From Patiria pectinifera (lineage: Eukaryota > Echinodermata > Asteroidea > Valvatida > Asterinidae), in NCBI GenBank assembly GCA_029964075.1, contig CM057138.1, positions 8,922,932 through 8,986,931 of the forward strand: DNA of 64,000 nucleotides, given 5' to 3'. Positions 37,501 to 44,550 of this stretch are shown in pieces (the first letter of the stretch is position 1; every line of letters starts with the position of its first letter). Below the pieces are notes generated by a model that saw only the letters and a list, made by a program, of their open reading frames with translations, searched no databases and was not told the DNA's origin. The translations under genes were made by a program, and so were the position numbers.

Positions 37501-40033
37501 TTAGCCAGCATCAATAGGCACTTCTCTAAAAAAAACCTGTTACGTACATGACAACGCACACCCGAGAGGAACTGTTTAAAGTGTTCATTTGTACTTTTCC
37601 AGCCCAGGTTTTTCTGTGGTGGTAGTCTCATTGCTCGTAACTGGGTTCTGACAGCTGCACACTGCTTGCGACAATGCCCATGGTCTGACATCAGAGTATA
37701 CACAGGTAGGAGTGAAAGAAACGTCGTTCAGTAATTGGTATGGGTAGTTGGGTTGCACCATAATTCTAGTCACAAGTAACAAGCTCTGAATTGCAATCAT
37801 TTTGTCACTTGACTTGGAACTGCACGTCCTGGATTTGACTTGCAGTGGTGACTTGGTTATAACTCTAGTCCAATGCCCAGGCAATTCACTTATTGCTAAC
37901 AAGAGGATTTGCGAATATAATCCTCTGCTCGCATCTTTACGCATTTGATTACCCAACCTACCATAGTCACTCATTCTCGTATGTCCGCCCACTCAAACAT
38001 TCATCGTATATAATCGACAAAAACTAATTCATGCTTAAAATCCAATTCAAGCCACACACGTCACCGGAGAAAAAGTGTAACTGAATGTAATAGTGCCATC
38101 CCTTTTCCAAACACCAAAAAATAACTCGTTTCATTTACCTATGTTTCAGGTATAATCAACAAATCCAAGAGAAAACTACAAAATGTTAACCCATCCCTAG
38201 TGTACAACTTGGATGGTGAAGACGCCCTGATAAGACATGAAGAATACAATTTCCGCAACCTTGATAATGATATAGCCCTGCTGCGTTTGAGCCGGAATGC
38301 CACATTCAGTCCAAACGTCAGACCTATCTGCATGCCACAGCCAACAATGGAAGGTGAGGTGACTCCAGAATCAATGACCGGGGGACGTGGTAATTTTGTG
38401 AAGTGTTGTTTTGGATTTCCGGTACCAGCTTTATCGCTCCCTTATCTTGGTCTTAGTGTGGATTTGGAATTGTGTCTGATAATGCAGCCGGTCCCAAGTC
38501 TTGGAAATCACGGTCAATCCACCGCAGTTGCAGAGGTCGAAATCAAGAAAATGTCTGCGAAACTTTAACACTTAAGGGCCTGTCACATCATATGCGCTCT
38601 CAACATATATTTAATACATTTAACAATCGCATCAAGGACGCAAGAAAATAAAAATTTTCTGTATTATGTGGCCAGAAAATAGCTCAAGCTACGCTCAAAC
38701 TGCGCTCATCCCGCGCTTATGATGCGCTTAACTCGCTCTCTATGCGCCCCTGTCAAGCCCAAGTACTTGATCTAGTCCCTGCCGCTGCGCTCTCACTGCG
38801 CTTCTCGCTGTTGATACGTCCTAAAGTAGCTTGCGTCGCGCTCTCTATCCGACCAAAATACGCTCACGTGACGTCACTTGCGCTGTATAAATACCACGAC
38901 AAAACGGTCAATCCGCAGTCCAGTTTCAAATGTATTCGACAAGTTCATCGCAGTCGAATTACTTTCTCATGGAGACTACATCGACTGTCTTGCGCCTTGG
39001 CTGCCTCAATGCCTCTTTAATGTCCCACGATTCACGCTCTTACAGCGCCCGAGTTGCGTCATTACGGCGCCCTAGCCAGAGCGCAGAGGTGTTGCGATTC
39101 TTTGAGCATGTTCAAAAACTTTGGCGCTCATCGGAGACCATAAAGACCCTCCGGCGCCCATCAGGCGACCTATGTAGTTGTCGTTGTCTAGTAGTTGTTG
39201 TTGCGCCCCAGCCATTTTTCAAGGACGCAGTGAGAGCGCATATATGATCGCAGACAGTGTGACAGGCCCTTAAGAGCCGATTAATTCAGAGCATTGCTTT
39301 CATGTAGCGCGCGAGATGTATTATCATGTAAGGACACAGGGTAGAGTTGCCAATAGTTCCTCTGCCAATTGGCAAGATTTTCGGTCGTTCATAAAGTATG
39401 CATAGTGTATCACGCGTTCTGAAGTCTTGGAAACAAAGGGATGAACATTTTCTCTTTTGGAATTCAAGAAACATTTCTAACTGGTCACTAAATGGCGATA
39501 AAATTGCATGGGGTCGTATTATGGGAGCAGAAAATACGTCTTGTTTTATTTAGCCTTAAACTAAGCTTTTGGTTTGAATTCATCTAGATTCAACAATTAA
39601 TGCACAACGTGGAGACGCCTTCTTAACTGGCTGGGGATCCAACCAAACGTGTATCATCGACGATGAATGCCACGGTTCTTCAAAAGACCTGAATCAACTT
39701 GTTGTTCCTCTGCGCACAGATGAAGAATGTCAGGAGAGTCTTAGACAGCACTACACTATGGGCTACAGTGATTCTGATTACAAGCACAACATATCTTTCT
39801 GTGCGGGCTATGAAGAAGGGAACAAGGATGCGTGTGTTGGAGACTCGGGAGGGCCAGTCATGAGGCAGATGACCGTTGCAGACGGCAGCAAACGATGGGT
39901 CCAGATAGGCATTGTCAGCTGGGGTGAAGGCTGTGCTCAAAAGGGTCGATATGGAATTTACACCAGACTCTCAGCTTACAAAGATTGGGTCCAAGATCAC
40001 ATTGGCTCTGCACCCTATGCTATACAAAACTGA
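10465..40033 (+). CDS. CFB: Complement factor B/C2-like protein, complete gene, 16 exons
   Basis: Joined exons 10465-10531, 19805-19945, 21498-21560, 22483-22674, 23735-23947, 25120-25329, 26692-26874, 33453-33635, 33834-34072, 34380-34545, 35863-35961, 36586-36801, 37187-37329, 37603-37705, 38150-38353 and 39588-40033 give one open frame of 955 residues. All introns are GT/AG and the phases match throughout. Domain order is signal peptide, six CCPs (about 24-417), VWA (about 467-657) and S1 protease (676-946). This is the factor B/C2 architecture, but with six CCPs where vertebrates have three. In that family the protein binds C3b through the MIDAS and CCPs, is cut just before the VWA, and the Bb fragment cleaves C3. 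CCP6 and the VWA linker resemble vertebrate factor B closely, so orthology at family level is firm. Unlike vertebrate factor B, the protease domain keeps an Arg675-Ile676-Val-Gly-Gly activation site and Asp888 at position 189. No frameshift or premature stop was seen. Confidence 0.93.
12259..13110. repeat. Pair of direct repeats, about 180 bp each
   Basis: 12259-12444 and 12935-13110 match closely from ATTACC(A/G)GCACACTTTCGC to GAGTGTGATTCTAATGC. Copy 2 lacks about 12 bp. They are 490 bp apart and could be the two ends of one element or a local duplication. Confidence 0.82.
13389..13518. mobile_element. Small hairpin MITE
   Basis: 13398-13426 and 13478-13506 are exact inverted copies (AACAATTGTTGACTGCTGTG...), with TATACC/GGTATA extending the match outward. 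The 51-bp loop is GC-rich. Confidence 0.72.
15159..16505 (-). CDS. Candidate antisense gene nested in intron 1, three exons, product unknown
   Basis: On the minus strand three exons join in one frame: 16505-16433 (begins DFDFDENLNSRTSC), 15592-15559 (34 nt) and 15267-15159 (LRREYPKVSFLDICDIIYT, ends at TAA). Each border has AG/GT: acceptor ACCAG, donor GTAGGC; acceptor TTTAG, donor GTAAGA; acceptor TTTTACAG. The phases (1 then 2) fit exactly and the joined 71-residue reading looks protein-like. The 5' end is missing; a possible first exon (ATG GCG GCG, 18380-18349) ends in phase 2 and does not join directly. I do not recognise the protein. It could be a real nested gene or the tail of a dispersed copy. 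Confidence 0.45.
16741..17570. mobile_element. Fold-back element with 9-bp target duplication
   Basis: Nearly all 830 bp form one long inverted repeat, ends TAGTCCGAGTAACTTGG and its complement, with the centre near 17,215. The arms differ by indels; the left arm is longer. GTACTAGCA is repeated exactly at 16732-16740 and 17571-17579. A 9-bp duplication with very long terminal repeats fits the Mutator superfamily. No transposase is encoded. Confidence 0.88.
17606..18152. mobile_element. Second fold-back element, hairpin ends, 9-bp target duplication
   Basis: Ends TACTCCTAGAACTATGAGG and its complement, and each end itself forms a hairpin (GAGGCTCCGC/GCGGAGCCTC). Inner inverted segments continue toward the centre. 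CAGACATGG is repeated exactly at 17597-17605 and 18153-18161. Non-autonomous, Mutator-like by duplication length. Confidence 0.88.
18787..18818. repeat. Perfect 32-bp palindrome
   Basis: Half-site CTGTGGGATATCACGT followed directly by its exact complement, no spacer. In intron 1. Confidence 0.9.
19805..19945 (+). CDS. CFB: Factor B-like exon 2: CCP1, first part
   Basis: Residues 23-69. After the AG acceptor the frame opens with a glycine-rich lead and Cys-Pro-Glu-Pro, and runs through the second CCP cysteine to Lys-Gly-Tyr-Thr-Leu-Gln. The donor GTAAG follows in phase 1. CCP1 is split across two exons here, while CCP2-6 each use one exon. Confidence 0.88.
20253..20443. mobile_element. MITE family with shared core, copy 1
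   Basis: Ends TTATGGTGTAAATCGAGGA and exact complement. The core holds CAGCTCTCATTGGTTTTGTA. Close to copy 2 (20884-21078) and sharing the core with 58976-59164. Confidence 0.75.
20610..20696. repeat. Short inverted repeat
   Basis: CCTTGTGTGGACCT at 20610-20623 and its complement at 20683-20696; a small hairpin, perhaps a MITE. Confidence 0.65.
20884..21078. mobile_element. MITE family with shared core, copy 2
   Basis: Same orientation and ends as 20253-20443 but diverged (ATGGTGTAAATTGAGGA; TCCTCGGTTTACACCATGAA). Core CAGCTCCCATTGGGTTTGCA. Confidence 0.72.
21498..21560 (+). CDS. CFB: Factor B-like exon 3: CCP1, second part
   Basis: A 63-nt exon, residues 70-90, with the third and fourth CCP cysteines and the conserved Trp (EWSASPTCE). 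Phase 1 on both sides. Too short to stand out as an ORF; it is recognised by the frame continuing from exon 2 and the CCP signature. Confidence 0.88.
21876..22320. mobile_element. Non-autonomous hAT-like element
   Basis: Starts CAGCGGCGTAGCTAC and ends GGCTACACCGCTG, with CATGGGGA repeated exactly at 21868-21875 and 22321-22328. An 8-bp duplication and CAG-type ends are those of hAT transposons. Its right part holds a long poly-C tract. In intron 3. Confidence 0.85.
22483..22674 (+). CDS. CFB: Factor B-like exon 4: CCP2
   Basis: Residues 91-154, one complete CCP: Cys at the start, FKCKSGF near the middle, Trp before the last Cys. It is unusually basic, with several Arg/Lys in a row (RRKRQLRGR), which could be a polyanion-binding patch; that is inference. 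Phase 1 on both sides. Confidence 0.9.
22748..23219. mobile_element. Tc1/mariner-like MITE
   Basis: Long inverted arms: starts CAGGCAGTCCAAAAACGC and ends with the diverged complement TTATTGGACCACCCTG, flanked by TA on both sides (22746-22747, 23220-23221). The ends CAGGGTGGTCCA are typical for Tc1/mariner relatives. In intron 4. Confidence 0.82.
23735..23947 (+). CDS. CFB: Factor B-like exon 5: CCP3
   Basis: Residues 155-225, a complete CCP beginning SCQSPGVLHGA and ending GEWSSPMPICRG, with four cysteines and the conserved Trp. Acceptor TTCAG, donor GTGAG, phase 1 both sides. Contains one N-glycosylation sequon-like Asn-Trp-Thr. Confidence 0.92.
25120..25329 (+). CDS. CFB: Factor B-like exon 6: CCP4
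   Basis: Residues 226-295, a complete CCP (VICTSLL ... VVDYRCDAGYRILG ... DLDPICSG) with four cysteines and Trp. Two Asn-X-Thr sequons are present (NRT twice). Acceptor AACAG, donor GTATGT, phase 1 both sides. Confidence 0.92.
25363..25409. repeat. 10-bp tandem repeat just after exon 6
   Basis: Five units of AAGTCCTCAC-like sequence (ACAAGTCCTC, TCAAGTCCTC, ATAAGTCCTC, ACAAGTCCCT), 34 bp after the donor of exon 6. Confidence 0.85.
26692..26874 (+). CDS. CFB: Factor B-like exon 7: CCP5
   Basis: Residues 296-356, a complete CCP (IECPDPGHIQFGG ... VTFRCRSGYSLQG ... KWNGSLTTC). The exon ends GAG-A before a consensus GTAAGT donor, phase 1. The following 6.6 kb intron carries the Ty3/gypsy remnant. 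Confidence 0.92.
27578..27628. repeat. 19-bp tandem repeat
   Basis: Three units of GACATGCGTGCACAAGTCA, the third incomplete. Abuts the fold-back element at 27631. Confidence 0.88.
27631..28069. mobile_element. Fold-back element in intron 7
   Basis: Left arm to 27764 and right arm from 27923 are almost perfect inverted copies of roughly 130 bp (for example CATCTAAAACATTTTCTCGC on the right). The loop is about 158 bp. No coding content. Confidence 0.78.
29150..33226 (+). mobile_element. Decayed Ty3/gypsy-type LTR retrotransposon in intron 7
   Basis: Pieces in the usual order on the + strand: gag-like segment (29594-30016, continued in another frame), CCHC zinc knuckle (30200-30250, CFKCDEKGHFAREC), aspartic protease (30466-30500, LLIDTGATDT), reverse transcriptase (31356-31800, LDLASGYWQGALDEDT and LPFGQCSAPATFERL), RNase H and integrase core (32870-33160, HSDQGTNIES). 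Order protease-RT-RNase H-integrase is that of Ty3/gypsy. It is defective: many frameshifts and stops, part of the RT palm missing near 31345, the catalytic RT loop scrambled near 31625, and integrase cut short. A 5' LTR may lie in 28.1-29.05 kb; a primer-site-like stretch sits at about 29058. No 3' LTR was found. Confidence 0.85.
33453..33635 (+). CDS. CFB: Factor B-like exon 8: CCP6
   Basis: Residues 357-417, a complete CCP starting FYCPNPGIPIGGR. The CxNPGIPIG motif is the hallmark start of the last CCP of vertebrate factor B and C2, so this module lines up with vertebrate CCP3. It ends WSGEPPTCRG. Acceptor GACAG, phase 1 both sides. Confidence 0.94.
33834..34072 (+). CDS. CFB: Factor B-like exon 9: linker and start of VWA
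   Basis: Residues 418-497. The alpha-helical linker (YDFDDSVEVAARMAYDVEG) and the sequence PGPRGRFIDL match the factor B region cut by factor D; Arg457-Phe458 is the likely equivalent scissile bond, by position. The first MIDAS element is complete: Asp474, Ser476, Ser478 (FDASGS). The exon ends in phase 0. Confidence 0.93.
34380..34545 (+). CDS. CFB: Factor B-like exon 10: VWA
   Basis: Residues 498-552, the beta-sheet strand RYGVCLFASEA and following helix of the VWA fold. Enters in phase 0 and leaves in phase 1. Confidence 0.92.
34808..35117. repeat. Iteron-like cluster of TCGGAC/GGCGTCGGAC units
   Basis: At least ten copies of GTCGGAC or its complement GTCCGAC, often with TTATGAGGCG between them, at irregular spacing in both orientations, in intron 10. 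The left edge is reversed relative to the right, as for subterminal repeats of a transposon. Confidence 0.7.
35863..35961 (+). CDS. CFB: Factor B-like exon 11: VWA, second and third MIDAS loops
   Basis: A 99-nt exon, residues 553-585. It supplies GKGTATGKAL (MIDAS Thr, probably Thr556) and YLFLFTDG (MIDAS Asp585). All metal-ligand positions needed for Mg-dependent C3b binding are therefore present. Confidence 0.92.
36586..36801 (+). CDS. CFB: Factor B-like exon 12: end of VWA
   Basis: Residues 586-657: KTNMGAHIG, then HCIGVGLETDVRELRAIASG and a C-terminal helix, matching the end of the factor B VWA domain. Phase 1 both sides. Two NIT-type sequon positions may be glycosylated. Confidence 0.92.
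37187..37329 (+). CDS. CFB: Factor B-like exon 13: activation site and start of protease
   Basis: Residues 658-705. A Cys-Gly pair (662-663), which in the family bridges VWA and protease, is followed by Ser-Ser-Arg675 then Ile676-Val-Gly-Gly and EWPWQVGLF. This is a canonical S1 zymogen activation site. Vertebrate factor B and C2 lack this N-terminus. The donor after GTG (GTATAA) leaves phase 0; a GTGGTA donor one codon earlier is possible. Confidence 0.9.
37603..37705 (+). CDS. CFB: Factor B-like exon 14: catalytic His
   Basis: Residues 706-739. CGGSLIARNWVLTAAHC carries catalytic His725. Two acceptors lie 5 nt apart (CCAG/CCCAG); only the upstream one keeps the frame, so the exon starts at 37603. 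Confidence 0.91.
38150..38353 (+). CDS. CFB: Factor B-like exon 15: catalytic Asp
   Basis: Residues 740-807. NLDNDIALLRL carries catalytic Asp780, followed by NVRPICMPQP, the usual S1 segment. Phase 1 both sides. Confidence 0.93.
38576..39269. mobile_element. TTAA-flanked element, copy 1
   Basis: Ends GGGCCTGTCACA and its complement, flanked by TTAA at 38572-38575 and 39270-39273, as for piggyBac-type transposons. The 694-bp interior is rich in GCGC-type words and has no transposase. In intron 15. A related copy in opposite orientation is at 41180-41898. Confidence 0.82.
39588..40033 (+). CDS. CFB: Factor B-like exon 16: catalytic Ser, stop
   Basis: Residues 808-955 and TGA. DACVGDSGGPV holds catalytic Ser894 and Asp888 at chymotrypsin position 189. 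VSWGEGCAQKGRYGIY gives Trp-Gly at 215-216 and Tyr929 at position 225. Both predict cleavage after Arg/Lys; Tyr225 is the residue linked to Na-dependent activity in clotting and complement proteases. A short tail follows the last helix. Confidence 0.95.
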
Positions 40034-40079
40034 ACCCCACAAAACATGGCAGGCCTATAATAATTACATGTCACCTATA

Positions 40080-40837
40080 CAGTGCGAGTCAAAAAACTAT
40101 ACACTTTTAAAATTGGCCATAGTTTTATTCTGTAGCAGTATAGATAAGAAATTTTCATATGTACTATTAGAGTAACTCTTCCTGCTTCTTTTGATGACAT
40201 TTTCAGTGGATTAGTTTTCATGCATGACTGTACAGGAGACAGTTAAAGGGTTCGGCTGAAATCTGACTTGCGCCAACTGGTCAGGGCTGGATAAGAATGA
40301 GACAATTTAAAAGAACACAACCGTTGTCTAACAAAGAGACGAAACAGGATTTCATTAGCTTTTAAACTTCGTGTTTATTTCAAATATTTAAATTAAATGA
40401 AAAAGGCATTTAAATTCCACGGTATCTTAGTCCTCAACATGGCCACCATCTCGTTCAATGCGAATCACCTCCCTGTCTTGTTTGAGAATGTCAATTTCAC
40501 GAGTTATCCCTTCCTGGAGGTCATTAAGATTTGCCTTCTGAAACTCTTGCAAGCAAGAGCCACAAATCTCAACTGATTATGCATTCCATGACCAGAACCA
40601 AGACAATGGTTGTGCTCTTTTAAATTGTCTCATTCTTATCCAGCCCTCTCCAGTTGGCGCAAGTCAGATTTAATTGCCTCCTGTGCAGTCATGCATAAAA
40701 TTAATCAAGTGAAAATGTCACTAAAGTAGCAGGAAGAGTTACTCTAAAAGTACATATGAAAATATCTTATTTATATTGTTACAGAATAAAACTATGGCCA
40801 ATTTTAAAAGTGTATATATATTTTTTTACTCACACTG
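40080..40837. mobile_element. Tc1/mariner element remnant right after the factor B-like stop codon
   Basis: Arms of about 235 bp: starts CAGTGCGAGTCAAAAAAC and ends TTTTTACTCACACTG, flanked by TA (40078-40079, 40838-40839). In the middle, the minus strand of 40430-40530 reads like the decayed C-terminus of a Tc1-family transposase (...VIRIERDGGHVE). It begins 46 bp after the stop codon. Confidence 0.85.
40785..40790 (+). terminator. Possible poly(A) signal for the factor B-like gene
   Basis: AATAAA in the right arm of the Tc1/mariner element, 752 bp after the stop codon, followed 50 bp later by GT-rich DNA (TTGGCTGTTGTGTTGTGCG). I saw no AATAAA between the stop and this site on the + strand. 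Confidence 0.4.
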
Positions 40838-41179
40838 TAGTTGGCTGTTGTGTTGTGCGTTATATAGTGTGAATGATTTTAGGATTTTATTGGCGCTCCC
40901 CATTGAAAATATGGCATGAGCCCCCTATTGATTTTCGGAGGCCTAAGTGTCTGGAAAAAAATAACCGGTCAACATTTCAGCACGCCTCCCTGAAAAAATT
41001 CTGGATCCACCGGGCTAGCCCCCACCCCCCACCCCCCAAAAAATATATTGGTTCTAGAACCGCGCCTGGGCGGGGGGGGGGGGGTGTTCATTACCTCAGA
41101 GGGAGTTTAAGACCAATGGACCATCATCAAAACAAACAGCAAAGTTGTGTCATACCATTGCATTAATGCATTTATTAAA

Positions 41180-41898
41180 GGCCCTGCCACACTGTCTGCG
41201 ATCTTATATGCGCTCGCACTGCGTCCTTGAAAAATACCTGGGGCGCAACAACTACTAGATCGCAGCGACAACTACATAGGTCGCCAGATGGGCGCCAGAG
41301 GGTCTTAATGGTCTCCGATGAGCGCAAAGGTCTTTGAACATGCTCAAAACAATCGCAACACCTCTGCGCCCAGGCCAGGACGCCGTAATGATGCAACTCG
41401 GGCGCTGTGCGAGCGTGAATCGTGCGACATTGACATGGCATTGAGGCAGCTTAGGCGCAAGGCAGTCGACGTAGTCTTCATGAGAAAGTAACTGGACTGC
41501 GATGAACTTGTAGAATAATTTTTTTTAAACTAGACTCTGTATTGACCGTTTTGTCGTGGTATTTATACAGTGCAAGTGACGTCACAGGAGCGTATTTTGG
41601 TCGAATAGAGAGCGCGACGCATGCTACTAGGACGTATCAACAGCGAGCAGAGCGTAGTGTGGGCGCAGTGACAGCGCAGCGGCAGCGACAGATCGAGTAA
41701 TTGGGCTTGACAGGGGCGCATAGAGAGCGAGTTGAACGCATCGTAAGCGCGGGAAGAGCACAGTATGAACGAAGCTTGAGCTTCCTTTAGACAGAAAGTT
41801 GTCATTTTACTGCGTCCTCGCTTCGATTGTTAAATTTATGAAAAAACAAATGGTCGCAGTAAGGTCTCCTATGAGAGCGAATATAATGTGACAGGCCC
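41180..41898. mobile_element. TTAA-flanked element, copy 2, inverted
   Basis: Starts GGCCCTGCCACACTGTCTG and ends ATGTGACAGGCCC. The interior matches the complement of 38576-39269 along its length, with many substitutions. TTAA lies one base before the left end (41175-41178); the right flank has decayed to CTAA. Confidence 0.8.
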
Positions 41899-41921
41899 CT
41901 AACAATTCAGTAAAGGGACAC

Positions 41922-42150
41922 TGCGTCCCGGAACAGCCCAATTGGGCTACAAAACGCGCTTGGAACGAAATGATGTTCATCGGAAAAAACATGAGTAGAT
42001 TATAAACATCCACACAACTATCCTTTAAAAACTGGGCGTTTTGTGTTATTCCTGAATTATGCGTGCAAAAACGACTTTTCGGGGTCCACTTTTGCGACCC
42101 CAAAAAGTCGAGCTGTTTGGGTGCTAGTTGTGATTCCATCCGTAAAGTGG
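41922..42150. repeat. Dispersed repeat, copy 1
   Basis: Shares CCCAATTGGGCTACA, AAAACTGGGCGTTTTGTGT, a GGGGTC segment and TCGAGCTGTT in the same order with 58679-58880. Confidence 0.72.
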
Positions 42151-42402
42151 TCGCCTTTTTCGGACGTGTAAGAAACCTTATTTGTGCATTGGTTATTGGT
42201 CACCGCCGTTCGTGAGGACGGTACTTAATTGACACACACAACGTGAATATCGTACATTGACTGAATTAAAACGAAGGGGTGTTTCGAAAAACATGAAGTA
42301 AAACTGTTGAACAAAATCGTTGGGAATTAAAAAAAAATTGACTTGTGTTGACTTTTGGACCGAAAAGTTTTGGTGTTTTTTGTCCGAAAATGTATTTATG
42401 AA

Positions 42403-42569
42403 TGGGAATAAATATGTGCTTGGTCGGTATTAAACACTATGTTTAAGACTAGTTGGAGTCTTGATGTTGATAATTACTCTCTCCTTCGGCTCGAGTAATT
42501 ATCACCCATCTAGACTCTAACCAGTCTTAAACATAGCGTTTAAAACCTCCCAAGCACACATTTATTCCC
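42403..42569. mobile_element. Palindromic MITE
   Basis: Ends GGGAATAAATATGTGCTTGG and diverged complement, with inner arms TGTTTAAGACTAG/ CCAGTCTTAAACA and GATAATTACTC/GAGTAATTATC. The whole 167 bp folds back. Confidence 0.72.
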
Positions 42570-44299
42570 TTATTATGGGATGTGTAACATGGCGTTTCAA
42601 CACGGGGGGGGGGGGCGATGGAACAAAACAATTGTAAACGGTGCAGTCCTTACGCATTTGTTTTTGTTATATTCTGCCCCCCAAAAAAGGATTTTTAACT
42701 AAAAATATATAAAATGAATTAAATCGCTACCATGTAACCTTTTAAACTGCGAACTTTCCCGCCAGACATGAGATTGAGAGGTTGCAGTTCTCTTTTGCAA
42801 GGCGCGCGGGCCCTGCACACGCCCCTTTGCGCGCAATGTATATGCAACGCAACGTATACGAGTTAATTATATTTTTTGCAACGCGGTGTATATGAGGTAC
42901 TTTATATGCAATGCAATTTATGTGAGTCAATAGTCATCGAAAAGGAGGGGAAAAGTATGTAGGTTTTCCCGGTTACTTTATCACTTGCATAATGCAAATT
43001 CCAGTAAAACATACTTTAATATCGTTCCAGAACATTGTTGGGCTCAATAGTTAAAATGTGATTTCAAATTCACACAAATAATTTCATATTTGGTGCAGTG
43101 TAATTGCAGTGAAGGTGCAAATGCCGGTTCTACCGGTTTCATAATGGTTATCTATAAATAAATGTACATATTTTTTTCGACTTAAGAAAGAAAAGAAGAG
43201 CGGAAATTATTTAGGTCAACCCTCTAGAAAGAGGAAATTCAAGTTATTGCTATCACCTGACCGTAATGTTACAGCTTACCACCAACGGGATAGAATGACG
43301 GAAGCAATACAAATAAATGATCAAATGGAAATTAATTTAGGCAGAAACAGTGGCATAACTACGGGAGAGGGGTGGGGAACGAGGAAAAGTCAACCCCCCC
43401 CCCCCGACAAATGTGCGTGCCCTCCCGGATCGTCCCCGTTTTAATTCTTGAACTGAACAAAAGTATATAACAGTAAATAAAATATATATATTCAGTGCCC
43501 CCATGAAATATTGTTTGCACCCCAGGTGCCTCTCAGAAGATTAAGACCAGTTAGGCCAATAATCAGAAACAGAGAAAACCAGTGAAAATGCACTTTGAAT
43601 CTGAAGCAGAAGAACTAGAGGATAATGCATTTTAAATTATGTATAGAGCATTAATCAATATTCTGATACTTGTATAATAATCTTTGCATAATACTTAACG
43701 CATTAGCAGGTAGACTTAGGTTGTCTCGATCTAAAAAATTGAAACAGATGCGAATTAAGAAATGTTTTTGTACCTACTTGTTCATCTAATGCAGCTTGTT
43801 TATCAATTTAAATAACGATAGAGACTTAAAGTAACAGTATAGTCCGTTGCAATCGTCGAACTTCTGTCGTGTCTAGTTCAAAATAATCATGGCCCAACAT
43901 TTTTAACTAGACACGAAAGAAAGTCGACGTTTGAAGCGGGCCCAAGAGTTGGGTGTCTGTTTTTTGTTTTTTTTATGTTATATGACAGACGAAGGTACAA
44001 AATTATAATGGCGCTATACCTATAAGCTGCTTTTACCCCCAGCTATTGACGTTTGAGGCCTAATGAATGTACATGTATTATGACTGTAAACATTGTAAAA
44101 CTGTAAACATTGATATTTGCCTTTGAGCTGTTTTTTTCACAATCAAAATATATTTTAGCAAGGCATTGTAGTTATTTTAATTTAACCAACAATGCTTATA
44201 TCGTGACTTTGGGCGTTATCCGTGGCTACACAGGGATGTATGGGTTGAACAAGGACATCTGAAGCAAGCGCCCCTTGACAAAATGGGGAACCGCCAAAT

Positions 44300-44362
44300 G
44301 ACTGGACAGCTCAGTTGAAATTCGGCAATCTGGAGGTCACCAGTTCAAAGCCCACTCCAGTC
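44300..44362 (+). tRNA. tRNA-like sequence with T-run terminator, probably pseudogene
   Basis: Perfect acceptor stem GACTGGA/TCCAGTC, A-box-like ACAGCTCAGTTG, B-box-like AGTTCAAAGCC, then TCACTTTTTTT, a pol III terminator. Only 63 nt, so the D and anticodon arms are damaged. Confidence 0.55.
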
Positions 44363-44458
44363 ACTTTTTTTGTTTTTCAAATTATGATTATGTACCTAGT
44401 CAATCTTCTTAACCTAGTCAATTTAGTTCATAAATGTATTACATGCATGATACAATGT

Positions 44459-44550
44459 AGTGAATAGTTTTGAGTAATTAATAAATATTCCAAGCGACAT
44501 TACCAAAGTGAATAGTTTTGAGTAATTTATACATTTCCCAAGCGGCAAAG
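44459..44550. repeat. Two-copy tandem repeat, about 48 bp
   Basis: AGTGAATAGTTTTGAGTAAT occurs at 44459 and 44507 and is followed both times by a TTCCAAGCG-like word. Confidence 0.75.

Noticed and set aside
37603-37612. Downstream acceptor (CCCAG) for exon 14
   Set aside because: Shifts the frame and destroys the CGGSLI/TAAHC sequence.
38742-39247. Open frames in intron 15 and at 41175-41441 with similar peptides
   Set aside because: They are the two copies of the TTAA-flanked repeat; similarity reflects shared repeat DNA, not coding constraint.
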